Of a stretch of DNA of 64,000 bases, positions 17,772 through 26,683 are shown one piece after another. The notes under the pieces were generated by a model that saw only the letters and a list, made by a program, of their open reading frames with translations, had not been told where the DNA came from and ran no database searches. Source of the stretch: Streptomyces sp. SAI-127 (GTDB lineage: Bacteria; Actinomycetota; Actinomycetes; Streptomycetales; Streptomycetaceae); the NCBI RefSeq assembly GCF_029894425.1, contig NZ_JARXYJ010000001.1, forward strand, positions 2,232,001 through 2,296,000, given 5' to 3'. Numbering within the stretch: the first letter of the stretch is position 1; every line of letters starts with the position of its first letter. The translations under genes were made by a program, and so were the position numbers.

Positions 17772-18106
17772 GAACTCTCCTCCTCGGCACGGCGGCTGGG
17801 CTCCAGCTCCTCCAGGCGCGCGAGCCGCTCGCGCAACTCGGCGTTCTCCCGGGTCAGTTCGTCACGGCGGGCGCGGGTGGACAACGCCGGGTCGTCCTCC
17901 CACCAGTCGATGCCCATCTCCTTGGCCTTGTCGACCGAGGCGACGATGAGCCGCAGTTTGATCGTGAGCAGCTCGATGTCGAGAAGGTTGATGCGGATGT
18001 CTCCCGCGATGACGATGCCTTTGTCCAGCACGCGCTCCAGGATGTCGGCCAGGTTGGCACCGCTCCCCTGGCCGTAGGGATCCGGGAGCCGGCTGGGCAT
18101 GCTCAT
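17768..18106 (-). CDS. gvpJ: Gas vesicle protein GvpJ (GvpA family)
   Basis: The 112-residue protein starts at ATG 18106, overlapping the gvpZ stop by 4 bases. The GvpA-family core is NLADILERVLDKGIVIAGDI and LLDIELLTIKLRLIVASVDK, then a charged C-terminal helix (DELTRENAELRERLARLEEL) likely to form a coiled coil. GvpJ is a minor component that helps build the vesicle wall. Confidence 0.9.
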   Translation of the reverse strand: MSMPSRLPDPYGQGSGANLADILERVLDKGIVIAGDIRINLLDIELLTIKLRLIVASVDKAKEMGIDWWEDDPALSTRARRDELTRENAELRERLARLEELEPSRRAEEESS

Positions 18107-19209
18107 CGTCGGCTCCCGCCCTCGGCGTGCTCGTATTCCTCTTCCTCTTCCTCGGGCACGTCTTCCTCGTCCGCGGGTGCCTCGGCCTCGGCCTCCTCCT
18201 CGGGCTCCTCCTCGTCTTCCTCGTCGTACTCCTCGTACTCGTCCTCGGGCTCGCCCTCGTCCTCGGTCTCGTCCTCGGCGTACGGGCCTTCCTCTTCTTC
18301 CTCTTCCTCGGTGCCCTCGGCCTCTTCCTCCTCCGCCACCGCGTCCTCGTGGCTCTTGACGACCTCGCCGTCCTCGATCTCGCCGCGCCAGCCGTCCTCC
18401 GCCTCTCCCTTGAGGGTGATGAAGCGGGCGAAGTGCTTGAGGTCCAGCCGGGCCCGGCGGCCCTGGGCGCGCCAGATGTTGCCGGTCTTCTCGAACAGGC
18501 CCTGGGGGTAGTACTCGATCACCAGCAGGACGCGGGTGAGGTTGTCGGCGAGCTTGTGGAAGGAGACGACGCCCTTGGTCGTGCCCTTGGCGCCCTCCGA
18601 CGTCCACTGGATCCGCTCGTCGGGGGTCTGGTCGGTGGTGGTCGCCTTCCAGCCGCGACTGGACCAGAAGATCTTCATCTGCCAGTCGGTGTGGGTGTCG
18701 TCGGCGCGGCTCGCGCTCTTGACGCCCTTCGCGAAGGTGGAGAAGTCCTGGTACTGGGTCCACTGGTCGTAGGCGGTGCGCAGCGGCACGCCGACGTCGA
18801 TGAACTCGATGATCACCGTGGGCTTCTGGCCCGCGCGGCCCTTGCCCTTGCCCTTGCCCTTGCCGCCGCCGAGGTTCTTCAGCGCGCCGACCACGTTGTC
18901 CTTCGCGCGGGTGGCTCCGACCTCCAGCGCGGAGCGCAGCGGTCCCTTGCCCTGGGCGAGCTTGCGGCCGCCGTCGAGGGCGAGCTTGGCGAAGCCGGGG
19001 CTGTTGCCCTCGGCGATGTCGTTCAGCTTGCCGGTGGTCTCGCCCAGCTTGCGGCCGACGCCGACCAGCATGCGCTGGGCCTGCGCGGAGACGTACTCCT
19101 GCAGCTCGGCCTTGAGCCGGTCGGCGGCCTCACTGTGGGCCACGTCGGTGAGCGGGTTGTTCTTCGCCTTGTCAGTCGCCTTGCCGGCGGATCCGAGCGT
19201 CTCGGTCAT
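18103..19209 (-). CDS. gvpZ: GvpZ-type gas vesicle cluster protein, SRPBCC domain with glutamate-rich tail
   Basis: The protein is 368 residues from ATG 19209 (a GTG lies one codon before). It has an amphipathic N-terminal part, a Gly/Lys linker (KGKGKGKG near residue 120), an SRPBCC/polyketide-cyclase-like domain (FIDVGVPLRTAYDQWTQYQD to ARFITLKGEA, about 130-265) and an acidic tail of about 90 residues dominated by Glu and Asp. SRPBCC domains bind hydrophobic ligands. The symbol follows the Streptomyces gvpOAFGYZJLSK order. The acidic tail contrasts with the basic tail of GvpY. Confidence 0.8.
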   Translation of the reverse strand: MTETLGSAGKATDKAKNNPLTDVAHSEAADRLKAELQEYVSAQAQRMLVGVGRKLGETTGKLNDIAEGNSPGFAKLALDGGRKLAQGKGPLRSALEVGATRAKDNVVGALKNLGGGKGKGKGKGRAGQKPTVIIEFIDVGVPLRTAYDQWTQYQDFSTFAKGVKSASRADDTHTDWQMKIFWSSRGWKATTTDQTPDERIQWTSEGAKGTTKGVVSFHKLADNLTRVLLVIEYYPQGLFEKTGNIWRAQGRRARLDLKHFARFITLKGEAEDGWRGEIEDGEVVKSHEDAVAEEEEAEGTEEEEEEEGPYAEDETEDEGEPEDEYEEYDEEDEEEPEEEAEAEAPADEEDVPEEEEEEYEHAEGGSRR

Positions 19210-19907
19210 CACTCACCGCCTCCCTTCGGCAGCCGGGCCCGGGCGCCTCGGCCGGCCCCGCCGCCCGCGGTCGCCTTCCTGGCGGCCGTCTTCTTCGCCG
19301 TGGTCTTCTTGCCGGCAGTACGGCCCTGGCTCTGCGCCGTCTTCTTCGCGGGCGGCTTCCGGCCCGGCGCCTTCTGCGCGGTCTTCTTGGCGGGGGCCTT
19401 CCTGGCGGTCCTCTTCGCCGCGGCCGGAGCCTCGTCCTGCTCGTCCCCGGCCTCGTCCGCCTCGTCGTCCTCGCGCTCGTCCGAGGGCTCCTCGTCCGCC
19501 TCGGCCTCCGTGTCCCCAGTCTCCTCCTCGCGGGGCTCCTCGTCGCCCTCGGACTCCTCGTCCTCGGAGAGGCCCGGCACCTCCGGCACCACGCCCGAGA
19601 GCTGGTCGCGGACCTCGGCGGTACGGCCGTGCAGCCGGTCGGCGATCGCGTCGATCTGCCGCTCCACCATGGCACCCGAGGCCGCCTTGCCGACGCCTCG
19701 CAGGTCCTCGCGGAGCGTGTCGCCTATCTCCTTGAACTGCGGGTTCTTCAGCAGTTGCTGGGAGACCAGGTCAGCCACGGCCTTCGGGCTCAGGTGCATC
19801 CGCTTGCCGGCCACGAGGGTGCCGACGGCGAACGCGAATTTCAGTTTCTTCGTACGTCCGAGGACGTATCCGGCCCCTATCGCGAGGCCCATTCCCACTC
19901 GGTTCAT
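19209..19907 (-). CDS. gvpY: GvpY-type gas vesicle cluster protein with acidic then histone-like basic tail
   Basis: The 232-residue protein starts at ATG 19907, overlapping the gvpG stop. Residues 1-20 contain a glycine-rich hydrophobic helix (GMGLAIGAGYVLGR). A helical domain (MHLSPKAVADLVSQQLLKN) is followed by an acidic stretch (EDEESEGDEEPREEE) and a lysine/alanine-rich tail (APAKKTAQKAPGRK, KKTTAKKTAARKATA) like histone H1. Its role is not established. The split-charge tail suggests electrostatic contacts with other cluster proteins or nucleic acid. Confidence 0.78.
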   Translation of the reverse strand: MNRVGMGLAIGAGYVLGRTKKLKFAFAVGTLVAGKRMHLSPKAVADLVSQQLLKNPQFKEIGDTLREDLRGVGKAASGAMVERQIDAIADRLHGRTAEVRDQLSGVVPEVPGLSEDEESEGDEEPREEETGDTEAEADEEPSDEREDDEADEAGDEQDEAPAAAKRTARKAPAKKTAQKAPGRKPPAKKTAQSQGRTAGKKTTAKKTAARKATAGGGAGRGARARLPKGGGE

Positions 19908-20167
19908 CGTGTCGTCCCGTCGCCAGTCCCCGCGCCACCGCGCAGGCCGATCTCCAGTCGTTCGAGGAGCTCGTCCTCCTGTCGGTCGAATTCCTCCTCG
20001 TCGATCTCGCCCGCCTCGAGTCGCTCCTCGAGCTGGGCGAGTTCGGCCCGGACCGTGGCCGGGTCGTAGTAGAGGCGCTCGGCTTCGTTCAGCACCTGTC
20101 TGATCACCCAGGCACTGCCGCGTACCGGGGCGAACGGCAGCAGCAGCACCTCTCCGATGAGACCCAT
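19904..20167 (-). CDS. gvpG: Gas vesicle protein GvpG
   Basis: The 87-residue protein shows the GvpG pattern: LLLPFAPVRGSAWVIRQVLN, then a helix LAQLEERLEAGEIDEEEFDR and LLERLEIG. GvpG is an accessory assembly protein. It follows gvpF by 7 bases and overlaps gvpY. Confidence 0.9.
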   Translation of the reverse strand: MGLIGEVLLLPFAPVRGSAWVIRQVLNEAERLYYDPATVRAELAQLEERLEAGEIDEEEFDRQEDELLERLEIGLRGGAGTGDGTTR

Positions 20168-20174
20168 GGCCGCC

Positions 20175-20945
20175 TCACTCCTCCGCGTGGTCGATGCCGA
20201 CCTTGGTGCCCGCGGGTTCGGCCGGGCCCGGGTCGACGAAGCTGTACGGCGGCAGCGGGCCGTTGACCCGCAGGTCGAGGTGCGGATGGTCCTTGCGCAG
20301 CTGGTCCACCGTCTCCAGGAAGGACGCCGCCGCGTCGCGCTCCACGAGGAAGGACACGTTGGCGAGCCAGCCGGAGGACTCGGGGCCCACGCTGATCGCG
20401 TCGGCGACCGGTTCCAGGGCGCGCTGCACCTCGCCGGCGTCCTCGGCCTCGCGGGCCTTGACCGCGGCCACGACCATCTCGCCGAGCCGGAGACGCTCGT
20501 CGTAACTGCCGCCGCCCGCCTTCCGGTTGGCCTCGGTCACGGCGCGGATCTCCGGGTTGTCGGACATCACTCGGTGCAGTACGGCCTCTTCGTCGTGCGT
20601 GGCCTTGACGTTGTACTCGACCTTGCCGTCGAGGGTCCGCAGGCGCTCCTTGTAGTGCTCCTGGCGTTCCGCGAGCACCCCGGTGACGGTGCCGTCGTCG
20701 GGCGCCACGCTGCCGAACCGCATGGGCAGGATGCAGCCGCCCGCGCCCGCCTCGCTCAGGACGTTCTGGTGCGCGAGGAGGTCACGGCGCTTGGGGCGCA
20801 GGCCTTCGGGGGAGTCACTGACGATGGCCGCCAGATCGCCCTCCGTCAGCACCCGTACCGGAAGCGCGGGGTCGCCGACCCCTCCCAGGCCCTCGGGCAG
20901 CGCGGGGTGGGAGGCGGCAGTGATGCCGTACACATACGTGCTCAC
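20175..20945 (-). CDS. gvpF: Gas vesicle protein GvpF (GvpL/GvpF family)
   Basis: The 256-residue protein begins STYVYGITAA and has the family motifs LAAIVSDSPEGL, LLAHQNVLSEA, ILPMRFGSV, and the C-terminal LRVNGPLPPYSFVD. GvpF binds GvpA and is thought to prevent its early aggregation. Its start overlaps the gvpA stop (ATGA). It is full length, unlike the frameshifted gvpL. Confidence 0.93.
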   Translation of the reverse strand: MSTYVYGITAASHPALPEGLGGVGDPALPVRVLTEGDLAAIVSDSPEGLRPKRRDLLAHQNVLSEAGAGGCILPMRFGSVAPDDGTVTGVLAERQEHYKERLRTLDGKVEYNVKATHDEEAVLHRVMSDNPEIRAVTEANRKAGGGSYDERLRLGEMVVAAVKAREAEDAGEVQRALEPVADAISVGPESSGWLANVSFLVERDAAASFLETVDQLRKDHPHLDLRVNGPLPPYSFVDPGPAEPAGTKVGIDHAEE

Positions 20946-21367
20946 TCCTCTTCCTCCTTCCGGCGCGCGGACGTCGTCTTGCGGGCTCGCGGCCTGGACT
21001 CCGTCTGGCCCTCCTCACGGGCCTGCTTGAAAGCACCGGAGATGGTCTCGGCGGCACCGGAGAGCGCTCCCTTGGACTTGCCGCGGGCGCCGGACTCGGT
21101 GATCTCGCCGACCAGGTCGGGCAGGCCGGGGTCCTTGCGCGGCCCGGCCTCCAGGTCCAGCCGGTTGCACGCTTCGGCGAAGCGCAGATAGGTGTCCACG
21201 CTGGCCACGACGACCCGGACGTCGATCTTCAGGATTTCGATGCCGACCAGGGAGACCCGTACGAACGCGTCGATGACGAGACCCCTGTCGAGGACCAGTT
21301 CCAGAACGTCGTAGAGGCCGCTGGAGCCGCCTCCGCCACCGCCCTGTTGTGCCGGGACAACGGTCAT
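20942..21367 (-). CDS. gvpA: Gas vesicle structural protein GvpA
   Basis: The 141-residue protein has the GvpA core SSGLYDVLELVLDRGLVIDA, FVRVSLVGIEILKIDVRVVV and ASVDTYLRFAEA, preceded by a Gly-rich stretch. It is about twice the length of cyanobacterial GvpA because of a charged C-terminal extension (ARKTTSARRKEEEE), usual for actinobacterial versions. GvpA forms the ribs of the vesicle wall; whether Streptomyces makes vesicles is uncertain. Confidence 0.92.
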   Translation of the reverse strand: MTVVPAQQGGGGGGSSGLYDVLELVLDRGLVIDAFVRVSLVGIEILKIDVRVVVASVDTYLRFAEACNRLDLEAGPRKDPGLPDLVGEITESGARGKSKGALSGAAETISGAFKQAREEGQTESRPRARKTTSARRKEEEE

Positions 21368-21425
21368 GTCGACCGCGCCTCCTTTTCTGTGTGCTGGTGA
21401 ACGGATGTCTGTGCGGCGGAGCGGT

Positions 21426-21794
21426 CTAGCGGCCGCCCTGCCTTTGTGCGTCCGAGCGCCCGCGTTCGTAACGGCGAACGCGCCGATAGCCGGTGAGCTG
21501 TCCTTCCGGGTCGAGTTCGACCTGGTAGCTCGCCATGAGGCTCATCGTGTCGGGCACGCGGGTCAGCTCGAGGACCTCGATCTCGAGCGCCCAGCCGCCC
21601 TCCGTCTGTTCGAAGGACGACACGTTCTCGGCGGTCATGCCGGTGAGCTCGGCCAACTGGGCGCGCGCGTTGCGCAGCACCTCCATGGGCTTGGGCCGCC
21701 GGTTCTCCGCCACGTTCTCGTCCGTGTCCTCTTCTCTCCCTTTGCGGGAGTTGCGTGAATCCTGTGATTCGGATGAGTTTTTTGTGTTCGACAT
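21426..21794 (-). CDS. gvpO: Gas vesicle protein GvpO
   Basis: The 122-residue protein starts at ATG 21794 (GAGAGGTG upstream). A polar, disordered N-terminus (NTKNSSESQDSRNSRKGREE) leads to the GvpO domain: RNARAQLAELTGMTAENVSS, GGWALEIEVLELTRVPD, MASYQVELDPEGQLTGYRRV. It is the first gene of the gas vesicle cluster, 44 bases after the LigD-polymerase stop, so read-through from that operon is possible. Confidence 0.9.
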   Translation of the reverse strand: MSNTKNSSESQDSRNSRKGREEDTDENVAENRRPKPMEVLRNARAQLAELTGMTAENVSSFEQTEGGWALEIEVLELTRVPDTMSLMASYQVELDPEGQLTGYRRVRRYERGRSDAQRQGGR

Positions 21795-21838
21795 GGCACC
21801 TCTCACCTCGGGTGGCCGCTCGTTCCTTCGCCAAACCT

Positions 21839-22771
21839 TCAAGAGCGCATCAAGGCGTTCAACCTGCGCCGGGCGGGCCCGAGGGCGCGCCTTTTGGCCA
21901 TGACCTCGGCCCACGGGTTGGTGCGGGCCTGTTCGACCGCGTCGGCGATGGTCCAGCGGCGGGCGTCCAGGCCCGGGTCGTCCAGCTGGTCCCAGGCCAT
22001 CGGGGTGGCCACGGGAGCGCCGGGTTTCGCCCGTACGGTGAAGGGTGTGACGGCGGTCTGCGCGTAGGCGTTGCGCTGTATGTCGAGGTAGAGGCGGTCG
22101 CCGCGGTCCTTCTTGCGGGCGGCGGTGGTGAGCCGGTCGGGGTGGCCGGCGACCAGGGTGTCGGCGACGTCCTTGGCGAACTGACGGACCTCGTCGAAGT
22201 CGTGCCGGCCGTTGAGCGGCACGATGACGTGCAGCCCGCGCGAGCCGGTGGTCATCAGCGCCGAGGGCAGGTTCAGCTCGTCGAGGAGTTCCCCGAGCAG
22301 CCAGGCCGCCTCGCGCACCAGGGCGAAGTCGTCGTCCCCGGCCGGGTCGAGGTCGAAGACCATCCGGTCGGGCTGCTCCACACTCCCGACCCGGGACAGC
22401 CAGCGGTGCAGGGTGAGGGAGGCCTGGTCGGCGAGGTACAGGAGGGTGGCGGTGTCGTCACAGACGGTGTGGCAGACGGTGCCGCCCTCCTTCGGCACCT
22501 CGACGCGGCCGATCCACTCCGGGTAGGAGTCCGGGGTGTTCTTCTGCATGAAACGGGGGCCGGTGACACCGTCCGGATGCCGTTCCAGCATCAGCGGACG
22601 GCCCCGCAGGTGCGGCAGCATGAAGGGCGCCACGGACCGGTGGTATTCGACGAGATCGCCCTTGGTGTACTCCTTGGCGCCGTCGCCGCCGGGGAAGAGC
22701 ACCTTGTCCGGCCGGTGCACCTGGACGGTGAGCTTCCCCGCCCGTACGGTCCGCACGTCGTCCCCGGTCAT
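21839..22771 (-). CDS. LigD-type primase/polymerase domain protein
   Basis: The 310-residue stand-alone protein is the polymerase domain of LigD (archaeo-eukaryotic primase fold). It shows LTVQVHRPDKVLFPGGDGAK, LMLERHPDGVTGPRFMQKN, the catalytic acidic pair MVFDLDPAGDDDF, and TTGSRGLHVIVPLNGRHDFD. Such domains fill gaps in non-homologous end joining with Ku. There is no ligase or nuclease domain and no ku gene in the window. Its start overlaps the transketolase stop (ATGA). Confidence 0.9.
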   Translation of the reverse strand: MTGDDVRTVRAGKLTVQVHRPDKVLFPGGDGAKEYTKGDLVEYHRSVAPFMLPHLRGRPLMLERHPDGVTGPRFMQKNTPDSYPEWIGRVEVPKEGGTVCHTVCDDTATLLYLADQASLTLHRWLSRVGSVEQPDRMVFDLDPAGDDDFALVREAAWLLGELLDELNLPSALMTTGSRGLHVIVPLNGRHDFDEVRQFAKDVADTLVAGHPDRLTTAARKKDRGDRLYLDIQRNAYAQTAVTPFTVRAKPGAPVATPMAWDQLDDPGLDARRWTIADAVEQARTNPWAEVMAKRRALGPARRRLNALMRS

Positions 22772-24615
22772 GGCACGATCGCCTGCTCCACCAGCAGCCG
22801 GCCGGCGGCCGCGATCGACTCGGCGTCGATGCCCGCGGCGTGCAGCTGCTCCTCGGGCGAGGCCGAGCCCGGCATCGTACGGACGGCCAGGCGCACCAGG
22901 CGCGGTACCGGCCGGCCGTCGGCGAAGGCGTCGAGGACGGCGTCGCCGAGACCGCCCTCCTCGCGGTGGTCCTCCACGGTCAGCAGGCAGCCGGTGTCCT
23001 CGGCGGCCTGCCGCAGGGTGGCGCGGTCGACGGGCTTGACCGAGTACAGGTCGACGACCCGGACGCGGATGCCCTCCTGGTCCAGCGCCTCGGCGGCCTT
23101 CAGCGCCTCGTGCACGGTGACGCCCGCGGCGACGACCGTCAGCCGGTCGCTCTGGGAGAAGCGCAGCACCTTGCTGCCACCGATCGGGAAGTCCTCGTCG
23201 GGGCCGTAGATCACCGGGCTCTCGCCGCGACCCGTGCGCAGATAGCGGATGCCGTCCAGGCCCGCCATCTCGGCGACCAGGTGGGCGGTCTGGTTGGCGT
23301 CGCACGGGTACAGCACGGTCGAGCCGTGCACCGCCCGCATCATCGCCAGGTCCTCCAGGCCCATCTGGCTGGGCCCGTCCTGCCCGATGGCCACGCCCGC
23401 GTGCGAGCCGACCAGGTTGATGCCGGCCCCGCTGATGGAGGCCATGCGCACGAAGTCGTAGGCGCGCGTGAGGAAGGCCGCGAAGGTGGCGGCGTACGGC
23501 ACCCAGCCGCGCGCGGCGAGTCCCACGGCGGCCGCGACCATCTGCTGCTCGGCGATGTAGCACTCGAAGTAGCGGTCGGGGTGTTCCTTGGCGAAGAACT
23601 CGGAGCGGGTGGAGTCACCGACCTCGCCGTCGAGGGCGACGACGTCACCGCGTCCGGTGCCGAGGGCGGTGAGGGCCTGCCCGTAGGCGTTCCGGGTCGC
23701 CACTTCGTCACCGGTGTCCCATCGGGGCAGTTCCAGGTGCCCGGAGCGGACGGCGTGCAGCATGCGGGCGGCCGGCGGCTCGTGCACCTGGACCCGGAGG
23801 TCGCGCACGCCGCCGAGCTCCTCGATGGCGTCGTCGGCGTTCTTCAGCGGCTTCCCGTGCAGCCCCTCGCGGTCCTCGACGTCGGCGACGCCCTTGCCCT
23901 TGAGGGTGCGGGCGAGGATCGCAGTGGGCTGGCCCTTGGTGGACTCCGCCTCGCCGTACGCGCGGTCGACGGCGTCCACGTCGTGGCCATCGACCTCGAC
24001 CGTGTGCCAGCCGAAGGCCTGGAAGCGGCGGGCGTAGGCGTCCAGGTCGTGGCCGTGCCGGGTGGGGCCGCGCTGGCCGAGCCGGTTGACGTCGACGATC
24101 GCGGTGAGGTTGTCGAGGTGTTCGTGACCGGCGTGTTCGGCGGCCTCCCAGACCGAACCCTCGGCGAGTTCGCTGTCGCCGCACAGCACCCACACGCGGT
24201 AGCCGGTGCGGTCCAGCCGCTTCCCGGACAGCGCGATGCCGACGCCCACCGGCAGTCCCTGACCCAGCGATCCGGTCGCCGTCTCGACCCAGGGCAGCTT
24301 GCGCGGCGTCGGGTGTCCTTCGAGGCGGCTGCCGAGCTTGCGGAAGCTCAGCAGCTCCTCGTCGTCCACGGCGCCGGCCGCCTTGTACGCGGAGTACAGC
24401 AGCGGCGAGGCGTGGCCCTTGGACAGCACGAAGCGGTCGTTTCCGGGGTGTTCGGGGCGGTCGAAGTCGTAGCGGAAGTGGTTCGCGAGGAGTACGGCCA
24501 TCAGGTCCGCGGCGGACATCGAGGAGGTCGGGTGCCCGGAGCCCGCGGCATCTGCGGCGCGCACACTGTCCACGCGCAACTGCTGGCCGAGTTCGACGAG
24601 TTCACCGGTGTTCAT
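22768..24615 (-). CDS. tkt: Transketolase
   Basis: The 615-residue TPP enzyme has the N-terminal transketolase domain (GSGHPTSSMSAADLM, FVLSKGHASPLLYSA, GSLGQGLPVGVGIALSGK, CGDSELAEGSVWEA) and the pyrimidine domain (YFECYIAEQQMVAAAVGLAA), then the C-terminal domain (VVDLYSVKPVD). It is shorter than housekeeping transketolases (about 690-700) and may be a second, specialised copy. Reactions of the family transfer two-carbon ketol groups in the pentose phosphate pathway. It overlaps both neighbours by 4 bases. Confidence 0.88.
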   Translation of the reverse strand: MNTGELVELGQQLRVDSVRAADAAGSGHPTSSMSAADLMAVLLANHFRYDFDRPEHPGNDRFVLSKGHASPLLYSAYKAAGAVDDEELLSFRKLGSRLEGHPTPRKLPWVETATGSLGQGLPVGVGIALSGKRLDRTGYRVWVLCGDSELAEGSVWEAAEHAGHEHLDNLTAIVDVNRLGQRGPTRHGHDLDAYARRFQAFGWHTVEVDGHDVDAVDRAYGEAESTKGQPTAILARTLKGKGVADVEDREGLHGKPLKNADDAIEELGGVRDLRVQVHEPPAARMLHAVRSGHLELPRWDTGDEVATRNAYGQALTALGTGRGDVVALDGEVGDSTRSEFFAKEHPDRYFECYIAEQQMVAAAVGLAARGWVPYAATFAAFLTRAYDFVRMASISGAGINLVGSHAGVAIGQDGPSQMGLEDLAMMRAVHGSTVLYPCDANQTAHLVAEMAGLDGIRYLRTGRGESPVIYGPDEDFPIGGSKVLRFSQSDRLTVVAAGVTVHEALKAAEALDQEGIRVRVVDLYSVKPVDRATLRQAAEDTGCLLTVEDHREEGGLGDAVLDAFADGRPVPRLVRLAVRTMPGSASPEEQLHAAGIDAESIAAAGRLLVEQAIVP

Positions 24616-26546
24616 GAGTCTCCTTCTGCGGGGTCCGCGTCGGTGCGCTTGACGGGGCCGGGGGCTTGAGCCGGCTCACCGTCGGGTTGGGGTTTGGCGG
24701 GCTTGGGACTGGGCTGGTTCTTGGCGGGCTCGGGGGCGGGCTGGGTCTTCGCCGGTTCACCGCCGGGCTGGTTCTTGGCTGGCTCGGGCGCCTTCTGCTC
24801 AGGCGACTTCTGTTCTCGCGCCTGCCGCTCCGGCGACTCCTGCTCAGGCGCATTCCGCTCGGGCCCCCGCCGTTCAAGCAACTCCTGCTCGGACACCTGC
24901 CGTTCAAGCGCATCCCGTTCAGGCGCCAACGGCTGAGGCGGGTCCTGCTCAGGTGCCGTCCGCTCGGGCGCATTCGGCGCCGGGCCCCACCGCACCGGCG
25001 ACTCCTGCTCAGGCCCCCGCCACTCAGGCAACTCCTGCTCGGCCGCCTCGCGTGCCTTCGCCTCCGAGATCACCGCCTCGCCCGCGCTCGCCACCTCGGT
25101 CGGCTCCACCGCGGCCACCCCCGGCTCGGCCTGCTCCACCGCGGGCGCGGCCGGCTCGGTCGCCCTCCGCCCCGGCCTCGTCTCCTGCTCCGTCGCGGCC
25201 CCGGGTCCGGAGCGTGCGTCGGCCTCCTGGCGGGCCCGCGGTCGTCCCGGGACCCGTGCCAGCTCCGGCGAGGCCGTGTCCAGCGGTACCGACCAGGACC
25301 GTACGAGGCCCAACTGGACGGCCTGGCGCGGGAGTACGGTGTCCAGCAGCCAGTCGGCGGCGACCCGGACGCGGTTGCCCGGCATCGCGGCGAGGTGGTA
25401 GCCGCGGGTGACGGCACCGGCCGCGAAGCCGGACAGCGGCACGCCCAGCGGATTCGCGGCGGCCTTCACTCCGCCGAGGTCCACGACGAAGCCGAGGTCC
25501 CGGTGTTCGTAGGGGCGGCGCACACCGGCTCCCAGGGAGGCGGCGATATTGAGGGCCGCCGTACGTCCCTGCCGCCAGGCGTGCTGCGCCGTCATCGGCG
25601 TGAACTGCCCCGGATTCTCCAGATCGGGCACCGCGGCCGCGTCGCCGCACGCGAACACCTCGGGCCGCCCCGGTACTTGCAGGTTCGGATCGACGAGCAG
25701 CCGGCCGCGCTCCATGGGCAGCCCGAGTGATTCGGCGAGCGGATCGGGCCGTACGCCCACGCACCACACCAGCGACCGTGTCTCGACGAACTCGCCGTCG
25801 GTCAACAGCACTCCGTCCGGCGTGGCCTCCTTCACGGAGGTGCCCATCCGCACCTCCACACCCCGTTCCCTGAGCGTGCGGTCGGCGGTGCGGGAGAGAT
25901 GCACGTCGAGCTCGGGCAGGACCCGCTCCGCGATGTCCAGGAGGAGCCAGCGCGGCCGCATGCCCTTCCGCAGCGGATGCCTGCGCACCTGCGCGTCGGT
26001 GAACAGCTGTCCGTGCGCGGCGACCTCGGTGCCCGTGTAGCCCGCGCCGACGACGACGAAGGTGCACCGGGCGGCGCAGGTCGCGGCATCGTCGGCGGCC
26101 GCGGCGAGTTCCACCTGCCGGGTCACGTGGTCGCGCAGGTACAGCGCCTCGGGCAGACCGCGGAAGCCGTGCGCGTGCTCGGCGACCCCGGGGATGGGCA
26201 GCAGCTTGTTGACGCTGCCCGCGGCCAGCACCAGCCGGTCGTAGCCGAGCGTGCCGCCTGCGCCCTCCGGGTCGGTGTAGTGGACGGTGCGTGCGTCCAG
26301 GTCGATGCCGTCGGCCTCGCCGAGCACCAGCCGCACCCGGGGCAGGGTGTCGGAGAGGGAGACGGTCACCCGCCGGGGTTCCAGGATCCCGGCGGCGACC
26401 TGGGGCAGCAGGGGCAGATACAGGAAGTAGTCGGTCGGGTTCAGCAGGGTGATGTCGGCCTTGCCGCGGGCCTTTCGGGACAGTTCCTTGGCCGTCCGGT
26501 ACCCGGCGAAGCCGGCACCGACGATCACGATGCGGGGTCGACTCAC
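24612..26546 (-). CDS. NDH-2-like FAD-dependent NAD(P)H oxidoreductase with long repetitive C-terminal tail
   Basis: The 644-residue protein starts at GTG 26546, chosen for GGAGGCGAACC just upstream. An FAD motif (RIVIVGAGFAGYRTAKEL), an NAD motif (TFVVVGAGYTGTEVAAH) and VFACGDAAAVPD mark the NDH-2/pyridine nucleotide-disulfide class. A membrane-contacting C-terminal region follows to about 430. The last 200 or so residues are low complexity: PEQ/PER repeats, then EPAKNQP/EPAKTQP repeats. NDH-2 passes electrons from NADH to menaquinone without proton pumping. It heads an operon with transketolase and LigD-polymerase. Confidence 0.85.
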   Translation of the reverse strand: MSRPRIVIVGAGFAGYRTAKELSRKARGKADITLLNPTDYFLYLPLLPQVAAGILEPRRVTVSLSDTLPRVRLVLGEADGIDLDARTVHYTDPEGAGGTLGYDRLVLAAGSVNKLLPIPGVAEHAHGFRGLPEALYLRDHVTRQVELAAAADDAATCAARCTFVVVGAGYTGTEVAAHGQLFTDAQVRRHPLRKGMRPRWLLLDIAERVLPELDVHLSRTADRTLRERGVEVRMGTSVKEATPDGVLLTDGEFVETRSLVWCVGVRPDPLAESLGLPMERGRLLVDPNLQVPGRPEVFACGDAAAVPDLENPGQFTPMTAQHAWRQGRTAALNIAASLGAGVRRPYEHRDLGFVVDLGGVKAAANPLGVPLSGFAAGAVTRGYHLAAMPGNRVRVAADWLLDTVLPRQAVQLGLVRSWSVPLDTASPELARVPGRPRARQEADARSGPGAATEQETRPGRRATEPAAPAVEQAEPGVAAVEPTEVASAGEAVISEAKAREAAEQELPEWRGPEQESPVRWGPAPNAPERTAPEQDPPQPLAPERDALERQVSEQELLERRGPERNAPEQESPERQAREQKSPEQKAPEPAKNQPGGEPAKTQPAPEPAKNQPSPKPAKPQPDGEPAQAPGPVKRTDADPAEGDS

Positions 26547-26616
26547 GGTTCGCCTCCGGGGCTGTCGCGTACCTCGGGAGCCTTCCGCGTCCCCCTGGCC
26601 AGGGCGCCCAAACGCC

Positions 26617-26641
26617 GGTTTCCGTACGGGCCGCCGGGTAC
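26617..26641 (+). promoter_or_regulatory. SigB-like promoter of the LLM oxidoreductase gene
   Basis: GGTTT (26617-26621), a 14-base spacer and GGGTAC (26636-26641) match GNNTT-N14-16-GGGTAC fully. The ATG is 43 bases downstream. It lies in the divergent gap with the NDH-2 operon. Confidence 0.6.
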
Positions 26642-26683
26642 TCGGACGAAGCCACCTAGTCATGGAGCCGACGGAGGTACCCC

